The notes beneath the pieces are model-generated. The model made no database searches. It had not been told where the DNA came from and saw only the letters and a program-made list of their open reading frames with translations. 64,000 nucleotides of DNA from Silene noctiflora (lineage: Eukaryota > Streptophyta > Magnoliopsida > Caryophyllales > Caryophyllaceae): the NCBI GenBank assembly GCA_009801015.1, contig VHZZ01001109.1, positions 83,849-147,848 on the forward strand, in the 5' to 3' direction. The position numbers were made by a program, and so were the translations under genes. Below, one piece after another: positions 25,829 to 37,719 of this stretch; the stretch's first letter is position 1; every line of letters starts with the position of its first letter.

Positions 25829-25978
25829 CGACATAATCTCTCTAAATACGGTAAAATATACATTTGTTGTGATCTTTACGACCTAATCTCTCTAAATACG
25901 GTAAAATATACATTTGTTGTGATCTTTACGACCTAATCTCTCTAAATACGGTAAAATATACATTTGTTGTGATCTTTA
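25829..25978. repeat. Three tandem copies of a 50-bp unit
   Basis: The unit starting ACGACCTAATCTCTCTAAAT repeats at exactly 50-bp spacing three times, nearly identical (first copy ACATAATC, others ACCTAATC). It lies about 170 bp beyond the stop codon of the RING gene, possibly within or just past its 3' UTR. There are no spacers, so it is not a CRISPR array. Confidence 0.92.
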
Positions 25979-26151
25979 AAACCTTCACAAAACCATTTCA
26001 GTGTCGTAACCTCGATTCAATATCATGCTCATAACCATAATTTCGAAATAACCAAGGACCGATACTAAATTTGACATAAATACAAGCAACAATGATGTTA
26101 TACAATACAACATTACAACCAATTTAACTCGCTTCATTCCTGGACTAGCCC

Positions 26152-29100
26152 TCATATCCTGTGTCTTCCATGTAATCTCTTGGCCCATCTTCGCGCCATG
26201 TAAGGATCATGGTATTCCCAACTATCAACACAACTTGTCCTTCCACCGGCAATAATGGCTTCCGAACCATCATCAATGTCTCCTCGATCACCAATACTTA
26301 CTACAACTTCGCCTACTCTAATATGCTCGTTCACCCGAGACCCACCCTCAATGTAGCTATAACCAATACAAATGCGCCCATGAGCATCGTCAACTTCTAG
26401 AATAACTCTCCTCTCCTCGTCGTTAGTAAGCTCACCAAGCCTCACTATTCTGCTATCATCATCATTCCCGATTCTTAACTGAACTTCATGGACAACCCCA
26501 CCTAGCAACTCCCCTAAGAGGGCTTCGAGTTCATGCATGATCGAGTTAGTTGGCCCCACATGAAACTGATAAATAGAGACTGGAATGCCAGTTTGGATTT
26601 CAGTATTTGTAGGATAATCAGACAAGTGCAAAATGGAAGAGTACGGGTTTTCATGGGTTCGATCCTTGAGAATCTTAATCCCTTTGTTGATCCCTTCTGA
26701 AGGATCGGCATGGCCTGCGTAAAAAAGTCGATCAATGACTTGAAGTGCAGTGCGCTTGCCATACGACGTCATGCGCCTCAGGGGAAATATGCGGGCTGCC
26801 GCCGAGGAATAGCTGACAATAGCCAGTCTATCTATTGGCCGTAAGGTAAACACTACTAATGCCATGGATTGCTTAAGAAGCCTTAAGTGTGGTCCATTTG
26901 GGCTGGCAACGAGGACCAAATCAATTCCCGGTTGAGGAGCCAGTCTTACTGACAGATGCGCCGGTCTCTTTTGTTTATACCAGGGTGACATTGGGCTGGT
27001 CAAGTGATGATGCGGTGTCAGACTGAAGCAAAGGCGAGGGTGGGAGGGTGGATGAGCCTCGGACTCCACAGGATCATCGTCATTGTAATGTGCAGTACGT
27101 AGAAAAGACCTTCTATGAACCCGGAATGTGGATATGGAGTCATCAAGGATTCGAATGATGGGATCTTGTTGGTTGCGAGAGAGCCAACATGGAGGGTGCA
27201 AGGTGAGAGGTAGCCGGGTCCACTGGGCTCGGCAGATAGGGCATGATACACTACCATGGCGGATATTTGAAGAAATACAAGACAGGTGGAATGAGTGGGA
27301 GCATTGTGATGTAAATACTGCTTTACCAGGACTTGATGCTGCGCTACTAGTGTTAAGTAGTGGCTCAAGACATATTGTGCACAGATTCTGTCATGTTATT
27401 AACAACATAATTGTCAGCTAACAAGCGTAAGATAATATAAACCATCGCAGATAAATAAAAAACTGTCTAAAATTGCCTTCTTCAGTTAAAAAGCAATCAC
27501 TATAATCGCTAGTGATTGAAATAAACGACTATTTAGGTATCAACTAAAAGTTTTTCGAAATGGCAATTGAAAATTGATCACAAATTGCGGAGAAATATGA
27601 AAGCCTGACAACAATGTTTAAAGGTAAGGGACTAATGTGGTACTCTTTTCTATCTATGTTTCAGATGACAACATGGTAGGCGGTAATGAGTGTCATCAAA
27701 TTCACTCTCAGTTGGAGTATGGGACACATTTCACTAAAACTAAGCTCAAAATCCATTACTGTTGACTCGTATATTGCCTCTTACAAAACAAAGAGTAATA
27801 GCAAACATGGTGAAAACAGTATCCATAAGCAACTTCTAGGTCCAAAATCTATTACTCTGTATGTTTTGAGCTAAGTTTACATAAATAATTGAAGGAGAAA
27901 AACTGAGTGGAAAACGGATATGGGTCCATATTCTCCCTAAATCTCATTATATCGAAAGCTACATTTACTTTTCATTACGAACGAATATTGGGTGAACATA
28001 TTATGCTATGTCATTAATTCAGGATGCTGACTAATTCCTATACTGCAGCCAAAAAGTGGGAGACAGTGTATCCCAAATTTGGGTTGTTTACTCTAATTAA
28101 TGATACATGTAGGACCGGTATTCAAAGGCTTAGGATCCTGCTGAACTCTCAACATCCTCCACCAACCAGAAATCTGGGGAAATGGTCATTTCGACATCGA
28201 AAAGCAGAAGAATTCAGTGGTCTTATTGGTTTAGACTTTTTTAATGAAACTAATGGTCATTCCTGAAATCTTCTCTTATATAAATTACTCATCAATGTAT
28301 GAGATTCTCATTTATTTAGGAGTAATTTGGGCCCGTCTGGCCGTCTCAAGGTGAAACAGTTTCATACATGACTATTTTGATTTCTGAATTTCACCTGAAG
28401 TTATCAGATTCAGCACACAAACGGAAAATGTGAGATATACCACCACCGAAAAAAGAAAACTGCGGAAATATAATTGTTCAATTTCAAATTGCATTCCCAA
28501 AGTATAAAGTACATCAACTACATTATCCAGTGCCTCAAAGGTTCCCGCAAATATCGGGCTAAGGCCTAAGGGGGTGAGGTACACACAGCCTAACCCCAGT
28601 GTCAACTTACACCGAGAAGTTGTTTCCAAATGATCCATGATGAAAATTGCGCTGAAAATACCAAATGTACTAAACTACTAATTCTGAACTAAACCAACAA
28701 ATTAATTCTCCCTAAAAAAAAAAAAAAAAGCAAAAAAGAGTTGGATTACCTTGTTAGATACATTGGCAACATAATCTCCTTCCTCACCAATCTCATTCAC
28801 ATAATTTAAACCCAATTCCGGGTCATGACCCGAATCCTGCATTTACCAATAAAACCATAAAATCAAATTGAAAACTCAATTCTCCAACAGAAATACTTGT
28901 ATAAGACTGCGTTACAGACATAAATTGTAACTACTCCCTCCGTACCAATCATTTGTTTACCTTGATTAAAATACTACTCACAGAGAATATAAAAGGGAAA
29001 CAAATGAGCGAGACATAGGGAGCACTTTTTAACATACATGCATCTGTTTCGCGCAATATTAGCATAAAACCGTCTTACAGAAGAGTAATTGATTCTCCAA

Positions 29101-29244
29101 AACACACACATTTCCAAATGACATGGGTAATTGGGTACTTACAGCAACAGAAGGGCAATTGACAGAAGTAGAGCAGAAAGAAGTACAAGGAAGTAAAATA
29201 AACTTAATAGCCACCCTTTTCCAACCTCCATTATTTCCACCCAT
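26152..29244 (-). CDS. RING-H2 protein with vWA-like domain, WAV3/EDA40-related
   Basis: Minus-strand exons 29143-29244, 28750-28836 and 26152-27387 join in phase 0 into 474 aa, shorter than WAV3-family proteins (about 640-740). The start MGGNNGGWKRVAIKF resembles the family's MGxxWRK opening. The RING-H2 at residues 66-115 has all eight ligands: C66, C69, C92, H94, H97, C100, C112, C115, with the family-typical FTSQCSHSFHLSCISSN. A vWA-like domain follows at about 217-350, keeping DRLAIVSYSSAAARIFPLRR. Its metal site is gone: the DxSGS of WAV3 is replaced around 224-230 by ASPNGPH, and LSDGQD becomes LSDYPT at 318. The family acts as E3 ubiquitin ligases in root gravitropism and egg-cell development. 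Ligase activity is plausible here; a changed partner-binding role for the vWA is inference. Introns carry a SINE and a Stowaway MITE. Confidence 0.85.
28511..28632 (-). mobile_element. Au-like SINE in intron 2 of the RING gene
   Basis: On the minus strand the order is GGAAACAACTTCTCGGTG, GTTAGGCTGTGTGTACCTCA, CCCCCTTAGG, GCGGGAACCTTTGAGGCACT, GGATAATGTAG. This follows the plant Au SINE layout (GGAAACAGCCTC, then AGGGTAAGGCTGCGTAC, then CACTGGG, TTGTTG tail). Degenerate; no clean target duplication seen. Confidence 0.6.
28934..29022. mobile_element. Stowaway-type MITE relic in intron 1 of the RING gene
   Basis: The left end CTCCCTCCGTACCAATCATT pairs with the right complement CTCCCTATGTCTCGCTCATT. 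TA precedes the left end, but the right-hand TA has decayed. About 89 bp, non-coding. Confidence 0.6.
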
Positions 29245-31149
29245 ATCTCTAAATTAACAAACAACACACTTAAAACAATGTGTGTAAATTTATATTGTAA
29301 TAAAATACTTTATTTATTTGTAATTTGAAAACAGTATGAAAGTGCAAAATTAGAAGGAAATGGAATAATAAAGAGAAAAAGGGAAAAAGAGAGATTGATT
29401 GAGAGGAGAGTGATGAATAAAGAGGAGAAAATAAACAAGAAACATGAAAATGGGGGATGTGTTGGATTCAGGATTGAAGTGTGTAAGTGTGTAGGAGTGT
29501 GTGATTGCTTGGAGTGGACCTTACAAGACTTGGTCCCTCATTGTTGCTCCTTTATTTTCTTTCTTTTGTCACTTTATTCTTTGTCCCTACATCCCACTCT
29601 TTCTATCCTTTACTCTCTACTCTCTCTAATGCATCTATAAACAAGCGCAAATTCGACTAAATCCGTCACAAGCTTGTGACGTGACACAAGTTTGCAAGTG
29701 GGAAGGGCAAGTGGAGGGGTTGTGAGACGTTACAAGTTTGTGACCGTCACAAGCAAAACAGGCTGATGAACAAGGTAAATTGATGAAATTGGCAATCCGA
29801 TCACTTGGGTTGGTTATTACTAGACATAGTAAATGGGTCAATTAGATCGGATATGGGTAGGGTTATTTCAGGTATGCAGATTTCAGGTTAGGTTGGCACA
29901 TTTTGGGTTCGGATCATTTTCGGATTAACTATAGTATCAAGTTATTTGTGGATAATAATCACTTTGTAACTAGAAAAATCCAAGTTGAGTTATTTGGGTC
30001 AGGTCTGGTCTGGTCGAGTTATGATGGTCAGCTTTTGACCATACAAACATGGAGACAATACTCTGTAATCTGAATATCCAAACCTTCCTCCAACTTATTT
30101 TGATGGTTATTTCAGTTGCTTTATCTTTTATTTTCTGGCTTCTTACAAAGTATAAATAAATAAATTTGTGAACAATGTTTTGATGGGGATTTGCAACTAA
30201 ACATAAGGCATTATGAGCCTCTTTTACTCATTTCTTTTGACCCACATACCTTTTGACTACGTTCCTCTTTACCGTTTGAATCCTAAATTTCATAAACCGT
30301 TGTTATCCATCAACCTCTTTCGTTTCATATCGTATTGGCGGCAATCACATTGTTTCTAGCTTGACATGCATAAAGATTCCAGCAGTCTTCGTCACCGTAA
30401 AGACGTAACTTCATATGAAATTTATCGTCTTCATTTAACTTTGACGTTATGTGATCCTCCACTTGGGCGAACTGCATGGTGCTCTGAAAGCACCTCGAAA
30501 TTGGTCTACGCTTTTTCAGCAAAGAGATTTTGCTTCAGATCACAATTCTGGTCATTGTAAGCTTTGTTAGGACGCTGTTGGTCAAGGGCACATATTTATC
30601 GTTAATGTACATTCCGCGTATGTTCCTTTTCCAACTGCTGAAATAATCGCCTGCTTGGAGGAGCCTTTTCCTTGTACAGGCTTTTCTCATTCTGTTCTGG
30701 TAATAGGCTCCCAAGTCTTACACATAGAACGCTAGAACTAATGGGGGAACCGGGAATATAGACCAAGTAAAACAGAACATTGAACTATGAACTTCCCAGC
30801 TCTATAATTTTAAAAAATTGTGGTTCTCCGCCATTGTTTGTCGAATTTAATCAACTTTCTTCGGCCTTTTTCCTTTACATTGTCGCCATATTACAATCGA
30901 GTAGAACACTATCACAAAAACACACTAATCATGTACATCGCGCCAATATATACCTGAAGTCGGGGGCACAAATTTCCCCGTTCCTAATTAAGGGGCAGTG
31001 ATATTTTAGCAGCCACCCAAGATACTGGCAAGTGTAGGTGTCGTACCACAGTATCACACTGCATGAATAGTTGATACATCTCCCACTGGTTCTTCCGAGA
31101 TCCATGAATGATACGAGAAGCCTCCATGAGTGAAAAGAATTGAGTAATT
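29245..31149. other. Gap between the RING and TBL genes
   Basis: The part next to 29245 should hold the RING-gene leader and promoter; CT-rich runs lie near 29560-29640. A 30360-30720 stretch is less AT-rich and contains short frames on both strands with no family I recognise; it may be an old gene relic. Nothing else is supported. Confidence 0.35.
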
Positions 31150-33499
31150 TTAAGTAAAAAGTGATGCATAGAGGAGTTCATTCCAAGTGTCGGGAACTCC
31201 AGGTAGGCACCAATGACTACAATCTTGCCGGTGCATTGGAGCTAGTTTATCTCCCATGTAGTATAGTGACGGATGACCATCTCTCCTCTGTAAACTTAAA
31301 TAGGTTACATCCAATGTTTTCACGTTAGATGTGTTAGCGCGACTTGCTAGAACACCATTCACTATATTGGAATGTAACCACGTTTCGGGCAAGTATGGTG
31401 CCTTAAAGTCCGGCGTTGTTTCTAAATGACACGTTCCACCGTTTTTCCAATCACCACCCCTGTAAGAAAGAATAAATGTCTTATTAGTACTCGAAAGTTC
31501 AGTGTTTGTTGATGCTGAAGAGCAAACTTAGATAAATCCGAGTTAACTTTGTTTGCAAGATTAAAGGATCACATGTAAGCACCAAGAGATGTAAATACCA
31601 GTTTCAGAAGCAGATAATCTTAGATAAATCCAAGTTAACTATCCAGCCATAATGTTAGTGAAGGTCAGGTGACCTAGCAAGAAAAAACTGGATTCCTGAT
31701 GCTGATATTCCAAACAAGTCCTAGGTTTGCCAACAATGGCGGATAGATCAAACGAGAGAGAACGTAACTTCTAAAAAGAATGGGTGTAAAATAAACTTCG
31801 ACAGTGGAAAAAAAAGATACTAATATGAAGCACCCGCAAGGATCTTTTGATTAGAGCTTAGAGCACTTCAACTTATGCTATGAGCTGCATCACGTTCCAG
31901 TAAGGATGTTCTTATTAGATCTATGGACCACTTAGACTTATGCTATGAGCTACGTTGACTCCGGCAACAATTCAACATGTGGAAAAGCAAGATTTGGGAT
32001 TAGGATGGTACAGATTGCCAGAAAACAAATAACTCACTGGGGTTAGGTGAGAAAAGCTGAGTAAACCGAAGTTTACAGTGGGCCGGTAAAAGTTGACAGA
32101 ACTGAAGAAATCGTCTGTATTCACTTACAGCACAAATTTGGAAAAGAATAAAGCGTGCATGATTTGCATGGGTGTTGTGGACAGAAACAATGGTATCAAA
32201 TCAAGGTTTCAGACTTGATCGTGGAATCTAGTTTTGAGGTTGATAACAATCGTTGCGCCATAAATGCCTCAATAGGACCTCAAAATGTGGTCATAGGACT
32301 ATTACCGTGGGAAGAGCATAGGTAAAAATGTAAAACACAACCTTCACTAGTTCAAGCTCTATGGGAGCTAACTAGTTTGCTGAAAAAGCAGCAGTGTGAG
32401 CCCAGAAGAATAGAGGATGGGATGCCGTATGAATCGAGCACGATAAGTATATTACCACAGTTCAGGTTTTTAAGCTGTTACTATTCAGATCTTTACATCA
32501 GCTCATAATTATTTTGGTCACTGTCGGGTGAGAATGTCACTGAAGATGTCCTTTCCAGTAGTTGTTGATTGTTGATTAAGTATGAAGTATCCCTCTAAGG
32601 CTCTAAGTATAAGAAGAGCGATGGACCATGACTTTGGTCACTTCGGAAAGGGTTAAATATTTCGGTGATTTCCAATTGGTCTGTAAAAATCACGATGGTG
32701 ACTCAACAACCAGTGGTAAAATATAAAACCTATATGGCCAGGGCTATGACACTTGAAAATTTGCCCAAGTAAGGACTGCTCTAGAGAGTTGTGCTATGAA
32801 CCTATAATGGAAGTATGGAACCATGTAAATGACACTAAGGTGGGTCAGTGTATATTTTGCAAAAGGATAGACATTCTGCACTTTGCTGTGAATATTTGAG
32901 AAATACTCGGGGATGAAAAAAATTCAGTGTGATGTGGGGGAAGACTTTGGGCTATTCAAAATTTTGGCTTCAACATATTACATATCAATTTGTCTCGTGA
33001 AAAGATTGATTAGAATAATTCACTGAAAAATACAGATTCCATGAAATTCCAATACCACTAGAGGAACACAGCGCAGGGGCGAAACGCCCAGGTCTCATAA
33101 TAACAGTAAAATTAAGGTCGCCATTTCCAAAGATAACAAAACCAGATTTGTATGTTAATATTTCCAAACAGGAATAAGAGCAGCCATCAATACCTTGTGC
33201 ATCTTAACCTCCAATGTGCAAAAAATAAAAAATAAAAATAGAAGTGTCGGATCAAGAAGGCAAACCTGAAGTGTATGGGAGCATAGGATCGAAAATACAC
33301 TTTTGTCTTGTTCAAATTTATGTGTCTATCTATCCAATTGACGAGAGTCTCAATTGACCGTTGAAAAGCAGTTTCCACTGTCATATTCATATCAACCTTA
33401 TTTCCTTCTTGGAAATAGCAACCACTGGAGAGGAGTGAGTTCAATATTAGGAGGTCAATTCGTACTTCAAATGGAAGTACTTTCAAAGATCAGTCCTAG

Positions 33500-33540
<41 letters not shown>

Positions 33541-36500
33541 CCAGGAGACGCAAGCAGATGAATGTTTCATCATAATTAATACTCGCAATATGAGTTCAAT
33601 CTAAAAACATTCAATCTATAATAAACTACACAACACACGGCAAACAACCTCAGCAGATGCATATGCTACAGCAGCAATTTGATTACGACACCAATAAAGG
33701 CCAGGGTATTATTTGTGATTCAAACAATCCCTTAACACTTAAATTTTCCACGTAACATCATAAAATAAAATAAAAAATACTATAAAAAAAATTACACAAG
33801 CCTAATTAAGGGCAGTAAATAATGGCGCAACTAGATCCTCAGAGCAAAGAATCTCATGCAGACAAATGTTTTCTGGCTCCATGATATCAAACAACTTTAC
33901 TATTAACTTAACTTGGAAATATGATAGAACCGGCCTCTCAGTTAAAATTACTAGGCAGATGCTCTACATAACTAAACAAGGTAACAAATAAAAAATCCTA
34001 GTCATCTGCATATTTGCTTTTCATCTTAATCACATCTACTGAAAAAGATACCGAGAGGTATGTTTATGTACCATCAATTCACCTCAAAGTGAAACTCCCA
34101 TTGAGAACTTACATGAATAAATTCAATTCCTACAACTCTCTTAATGAAAAAATGTCGAGTGATTCAATTGTCTGGCTCGCAATCTCAACAATTGATGTGA
34201 TATGCTCTGTAACGTGGAGCTTTTTCATTTAAAGGATTACATCTCGTTTCTAGTTGNNNNNNNNNNNNNNNNNNNNNNNNNNNNNNNNNNNNNNNNNNTC
34301 AACTTACCTCCTCACAGTCTTATCGTATGTCCACCAATGTCCAGCATTAAGAATTAGCACATCAGCATCTTTCCATTTGCCAGCTGTCCAATCTAGTTGA
34401 TCCACTCTCAAAGAGTATCTCACATTTGCCGGAGAACCAGCAGGCGGTCTGCCTTGCACCACTAAAAATGGAGCTCTATAGTACTCAACAGTGCAGTTAT
34501 AATCACGAAACCGAAACACCAAAAACCCCATATGCTTTGTTATGGGATTTCCATTTACTTCATAAACTGAAGTCTTATCATGAACAGCAGAAGAAAGCAA
34601 ACACAAAAGCGATTCCCATTGATTTCTTCCGATTGAGTCACCAGCAAATACAACTCGTTTGTTCCTGTACTTTTCCAGCATCGCCGTAGCATTAAATCTG
34701 TCATGATCAAGACAACCAGAAAAGACAATTCAGCATTGAAATCAATGACGGGTCCATGTTGTTGACATGGGCTCGTGTGACACTACAAACAACTTTTTTG
34801 TGTTTTTGGAGTTGAAATTTTTTTATATCTATAAACTTCATATACGGAGCACTATTTTGTAAATTTTCAATGATAAACCATACACAAATTCTTTTAGGCC
34901 TGCAATTATTTGAAATTGCATCAAAGTCCTTACAATTGTCGCAATCCATAACAGAAACATTGGTGCAGATGGCATAGTTGTGGAAATCATACACACTAAG
35001 AGCCAAGGATTTGGCAAATAAAATATGAAAGGTTAGAAAACATCAACTCAGCAGTTTATCGACGTTCATTGGTTCAAAAACTGGACAGAAAGGGGGGAGA
35101 ATGGGTTTGTGAGACGGCGTTTGAGAACTCCCAGCAAGGAGTTTACCAAGTGTACAAATTGACATCTTCAACCTCAAATTTACTTGTCCTAGAGACCTAG
35201 ACAACCGCACTACAAAACTAATATAACCAAGCCAAATTGCAGAGACTTGGGACTAAATGATTTTATCAAAGTAATATCAAAATCCAACTGCACTGAAGTA
35301 GAAAACAATAAGGGAGAAAGAAGGTTCTCAAACTACCTCCAAGACATACCCTAAACTAGCGGACACGAACAATTTAACACAGTCAAAACAACAACATAAG
35401 GGAGAAAGAAGGTTCTCAAACCCCACTAATCCACTACCTCCGTGACATTCCCTGAACTTGTTGACCTCGATAACTAACTCAGTCAAAACAACACAAGGGG
35501 TAAGTCTGTAAGAAAGTTCTCAAACCCCAATTCTCCACTACCTCCATGACCTTCCCTGAACTAACTAACACCAACAACTCAACACATTCAAGACAGCAAT
35601 TTTACCAACTAGATAAGAATCAGTCAACACCACCTAAGTCAACCCAAGACCACAGTATCCCAAACTATGAACCATATAAGGTAATTACACCAACCAATGT
35701 TCCTCCAATGTCTAACTTCCAATAGTACCTCGTAATTTGGGTAAACCATATAGTATCAACAACAACAACAACAATCACCCTAGTACCTCAATGGCTCTGC
35801 AAATTGCGAGGTAGGGGGGTCAAATGTACACAGTCTTACCCAGATACCCTTGTGTTATCATCACATTAAAATCATATAATTAAAAGAATAAAGGCATCAA
35901 AATTATCATGACACTAACAAAATCATCATAAACCCATCAACTACTTCAACAACAACAATATTACCCAGTACAATGGCTCCCGCAAATTGCAGGATACTTA
36001 CCCTTGTGTTGACAACACAAAGAGGCGGTTTCCGAAAAAAACAACAATAACAACAACAAACATAAATTAACAAGAGTATAGAATAGAGAAAGTAACAACC
36101 TTGGCAAATCACACTTATTGGGTTGCCATCTCCACTTAGTAAAAGAATTATCAGGCCTACCATTTGGCAAACATCTAAATCCTCCATCAGAAAAGGAACA
36201 ATCTTTGGAATTATAAAGTGGGTATGTCTCATCCCACACCCATTTCCCTTCAAAATAATCACATTTTTCACCACTTTTACTATAATTACTACTATTATTA
36301 CTCCTAGTAATAGTAATATTACCACTGTTTTTTACTTGAATAAATCCCAAGTCACCATCTTGATTTTGACCAACCCCAAATCGCCACGTGGCACCTCCAA
36401 TCCCATTAATTACAGCACCATAGTCAAAGTAAAAAGATGAACAAATGAGGAATAAAGTCAATAGCAAGAATATAGTTATACTTATTGGAATCTCAAATGG

Positions 36501-36641
36501 GTTTAAACGGTTTAATTTCTTCAACAAATCAACTTTATTATTATTATTACTATTACTATTATTAGTATTCATGCTTTCAGAATGATTTTGTTTTTGTTGT
36601 TGTTGTATTCTTGCATAATGTTTTGAATTGGGTGGTTTCAT
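31150..36641 (-). CDS. TBL10: Trichome birefringence-like O-acetyltransferase (TBL10/11-type)
   Basis: Minus-strand exons 36100-36641, 34308-34697, 33266-33424 and 31150-31459 join in phase into 466 aa, the usual TBL length. A Gln/Asn-rich cytosolic tail precedes one membrane span at about 51-72 ([18 protein letters not shown]), giving a type II Golgi anchor. The PMR5N region follows ([19 protein letters not shown], then [10 protein letters not shown]). The catalytic GDS box is at residues 200-202 ([18 protein letters not shown]) and the DxxH box at D443-H446 ([19 protein letters not shown]). TBL enzymes move acetyl groups onto wall polysaccharides; Arabidopsis TBL10 has been tied to rhamnogalacturonan-I acetylation. 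Placement in the TBL10/11 branch comes from overall resemblance and is less sure than the family. Intron 1 holds two SINEs and a tandem repeat, and a 42-N gap lies in intron 2. Confidence 0.93.
34257..34298. other. Assembly gap (42 N) in TBL intron 2
   Basis: A run of N just downstream of the exon 2 donor (minus strand). It does not touch coding sequence. Confidence 0.99.
35309..35595. repeat. Three diverged tandem copies of about 100 bp in TBL intron 1
   Basis: A block running from (A)GAAGGTTCTCAAAC, through CACTACCTCCGTGACATTCC and CTGAACT, to AACACAGTCAAAACAACA appears three times, at about 35309, 35400 and 35500. Copies differ by substitutions and small indels. Function unknown. Confidence 0.7.
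35756..35862 (-). mobile_element. Au-like SINE, 3' part
   Basis: Minus strand: ACACAAGGGTATCTGGGTAA, GACTGTGTACATTTGACCCC, CTACCTCGCAATTTGCAGAG, CATTGAGGTACTAGGGTGAT, then a (TTG)n tail. This is the Au SINE layout with the 5' part missing. It lies in TBL intron 1 on the same strand as the gene. Confidence 0.65.
35946..36035 (-). mobile_element. Second Au-like SINE copy with internal deletion
   Basis: Minus strand: TCGGAAACCGCCTCTTTGTG, TTGTCAACACAAGGGTAAG, then directly CCTGCAATTTGCGGGAGCCA, TTGTACTGGGTAATATTG and a TTG tail. The segment GACTGTGTACATTTGACCCC of its neighbour is missing. It lies about 85 bp from the other copy, same orientation, close to the exon 1 donor. Confidence 0.65.
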
Positions 36642-37686
36642 TATATATCTGCTTAAAGACGGATAGTGCCGTCTTAAACGAGAATTTGTGATTTATTTGT
36701 AGGAGTTATTCAAATACTCAACATGTATGCTATTCAATAAAATCTGGAAAAAATGAATAAAATCAGGAAAAAAATGTGGAAAATAATGAAGTAAAGGAAG
36801 CAAGTTTAGATAGTGTGTGAAAAAGGGTAAATAGTTCCCTGACAAAAAGAAGAAAAAAGGGTAAATAGTAATGTAAGACAAAAAGAGAAATAATGGTGTG
36901 TGTCCAAAAGCTAAGATTGATGTTTTAGAGGAGAGAGGAAGAAGGGTAAGAAAGGAAGGAGGGAGAAACTTGAATTGGAAATCTGCATTCAAAGCGGTAA
37001 TGGGACTAATCACTACGTGTATAAATAAATATACGATTAAATAAAATAAAAGAGCATAAAATAAATGTATTATTGTAAAATATTATTAATTAATAGACTT
37101 GTTTGAAAAGAGGTGGCCCGTAATAATATATGGAGTCCCATAGATTGATTAGTGCATGTGAAATGCGATTATAAATTAGGCAAAATAGATGGAAATGAAG
37201 GGACGTGGGGTTGAGGATAATGGGGTGAAATAACTACGAAAGTGGTAAACCAAATTCTCATGCCGGATGTTAGACTATTTCTAGCTTACTCATTATATTA
37301 TTCAGCATTATTCAGAGAAGGCGGCAAAACCTGTGCCCAAACAGATCTAGCAACTAGTCTAGGAGTCTAGGACATGACATAAAATTTTGATAAACCTCTC
37401 ATTCATGATTGATAATTTGATATGCATGAAACACAAATGAGTCAAGGTTTGTAGTATTCAAGTATTGATTGGAAAATTAATGTATTTACTATTTAGGGTG
37501 AAACAGTCTCTCTATAGGATAAGCTTTGGCCTAATTACCTCAAAAACACGTCTTTGTTCATTATTAGTCATTTCACTATCAAAATTTGATACTCTACTCA
37601 TTAATTGTATTTTATATTACAATTAGCCGTCGGCAAAGACATCTCATCTTCAAAGAGATAATATTATCATTGCTAGTCAACGTCCA

Positions 37687-37719
<33 letters not shown>

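Larger units (their letters stand above)
20998..26151. other. 5.2-kb gap rich in MITEs
   Basis: It begins with the cyclin promoter/leader (to about 21350). It then holds two Stowaway-type MITEs, a Tourist-type MITE, an hAT MITE, a foldback repeat and a 50-bp tandem repeat, listed separately. A 74-aa frame at 24145-24369 has no recognisable family and is probably chance. I see no host gene. Confidence 0.55.

Noticed and set aside
25829-25978. CRISPR array
   Set aside because: The 50-bp units abut with no spacers, and this is plant nuclear DNA; it is a plain tandem repeat.
28372-28638. 88-aa protein starting MDHLETTSRCKL
   Set aside because: The frame is a translation of the Au-like SINE in an intron of the RING gene.
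30325-30720. Possible gene fragment between the RING and TBL genes
   Set aside because: Short frames on both strands and no family match that I could recognise; kept only as a note in the gap entry.
35906-36325. 139-aa minus-strand frame rich in Leu, Ile and Val
   Set aside because: It is an alternate-frame shadow of TBL exon 1 and adjoining intron; hydrophobicity comes from the AT-rich composition.
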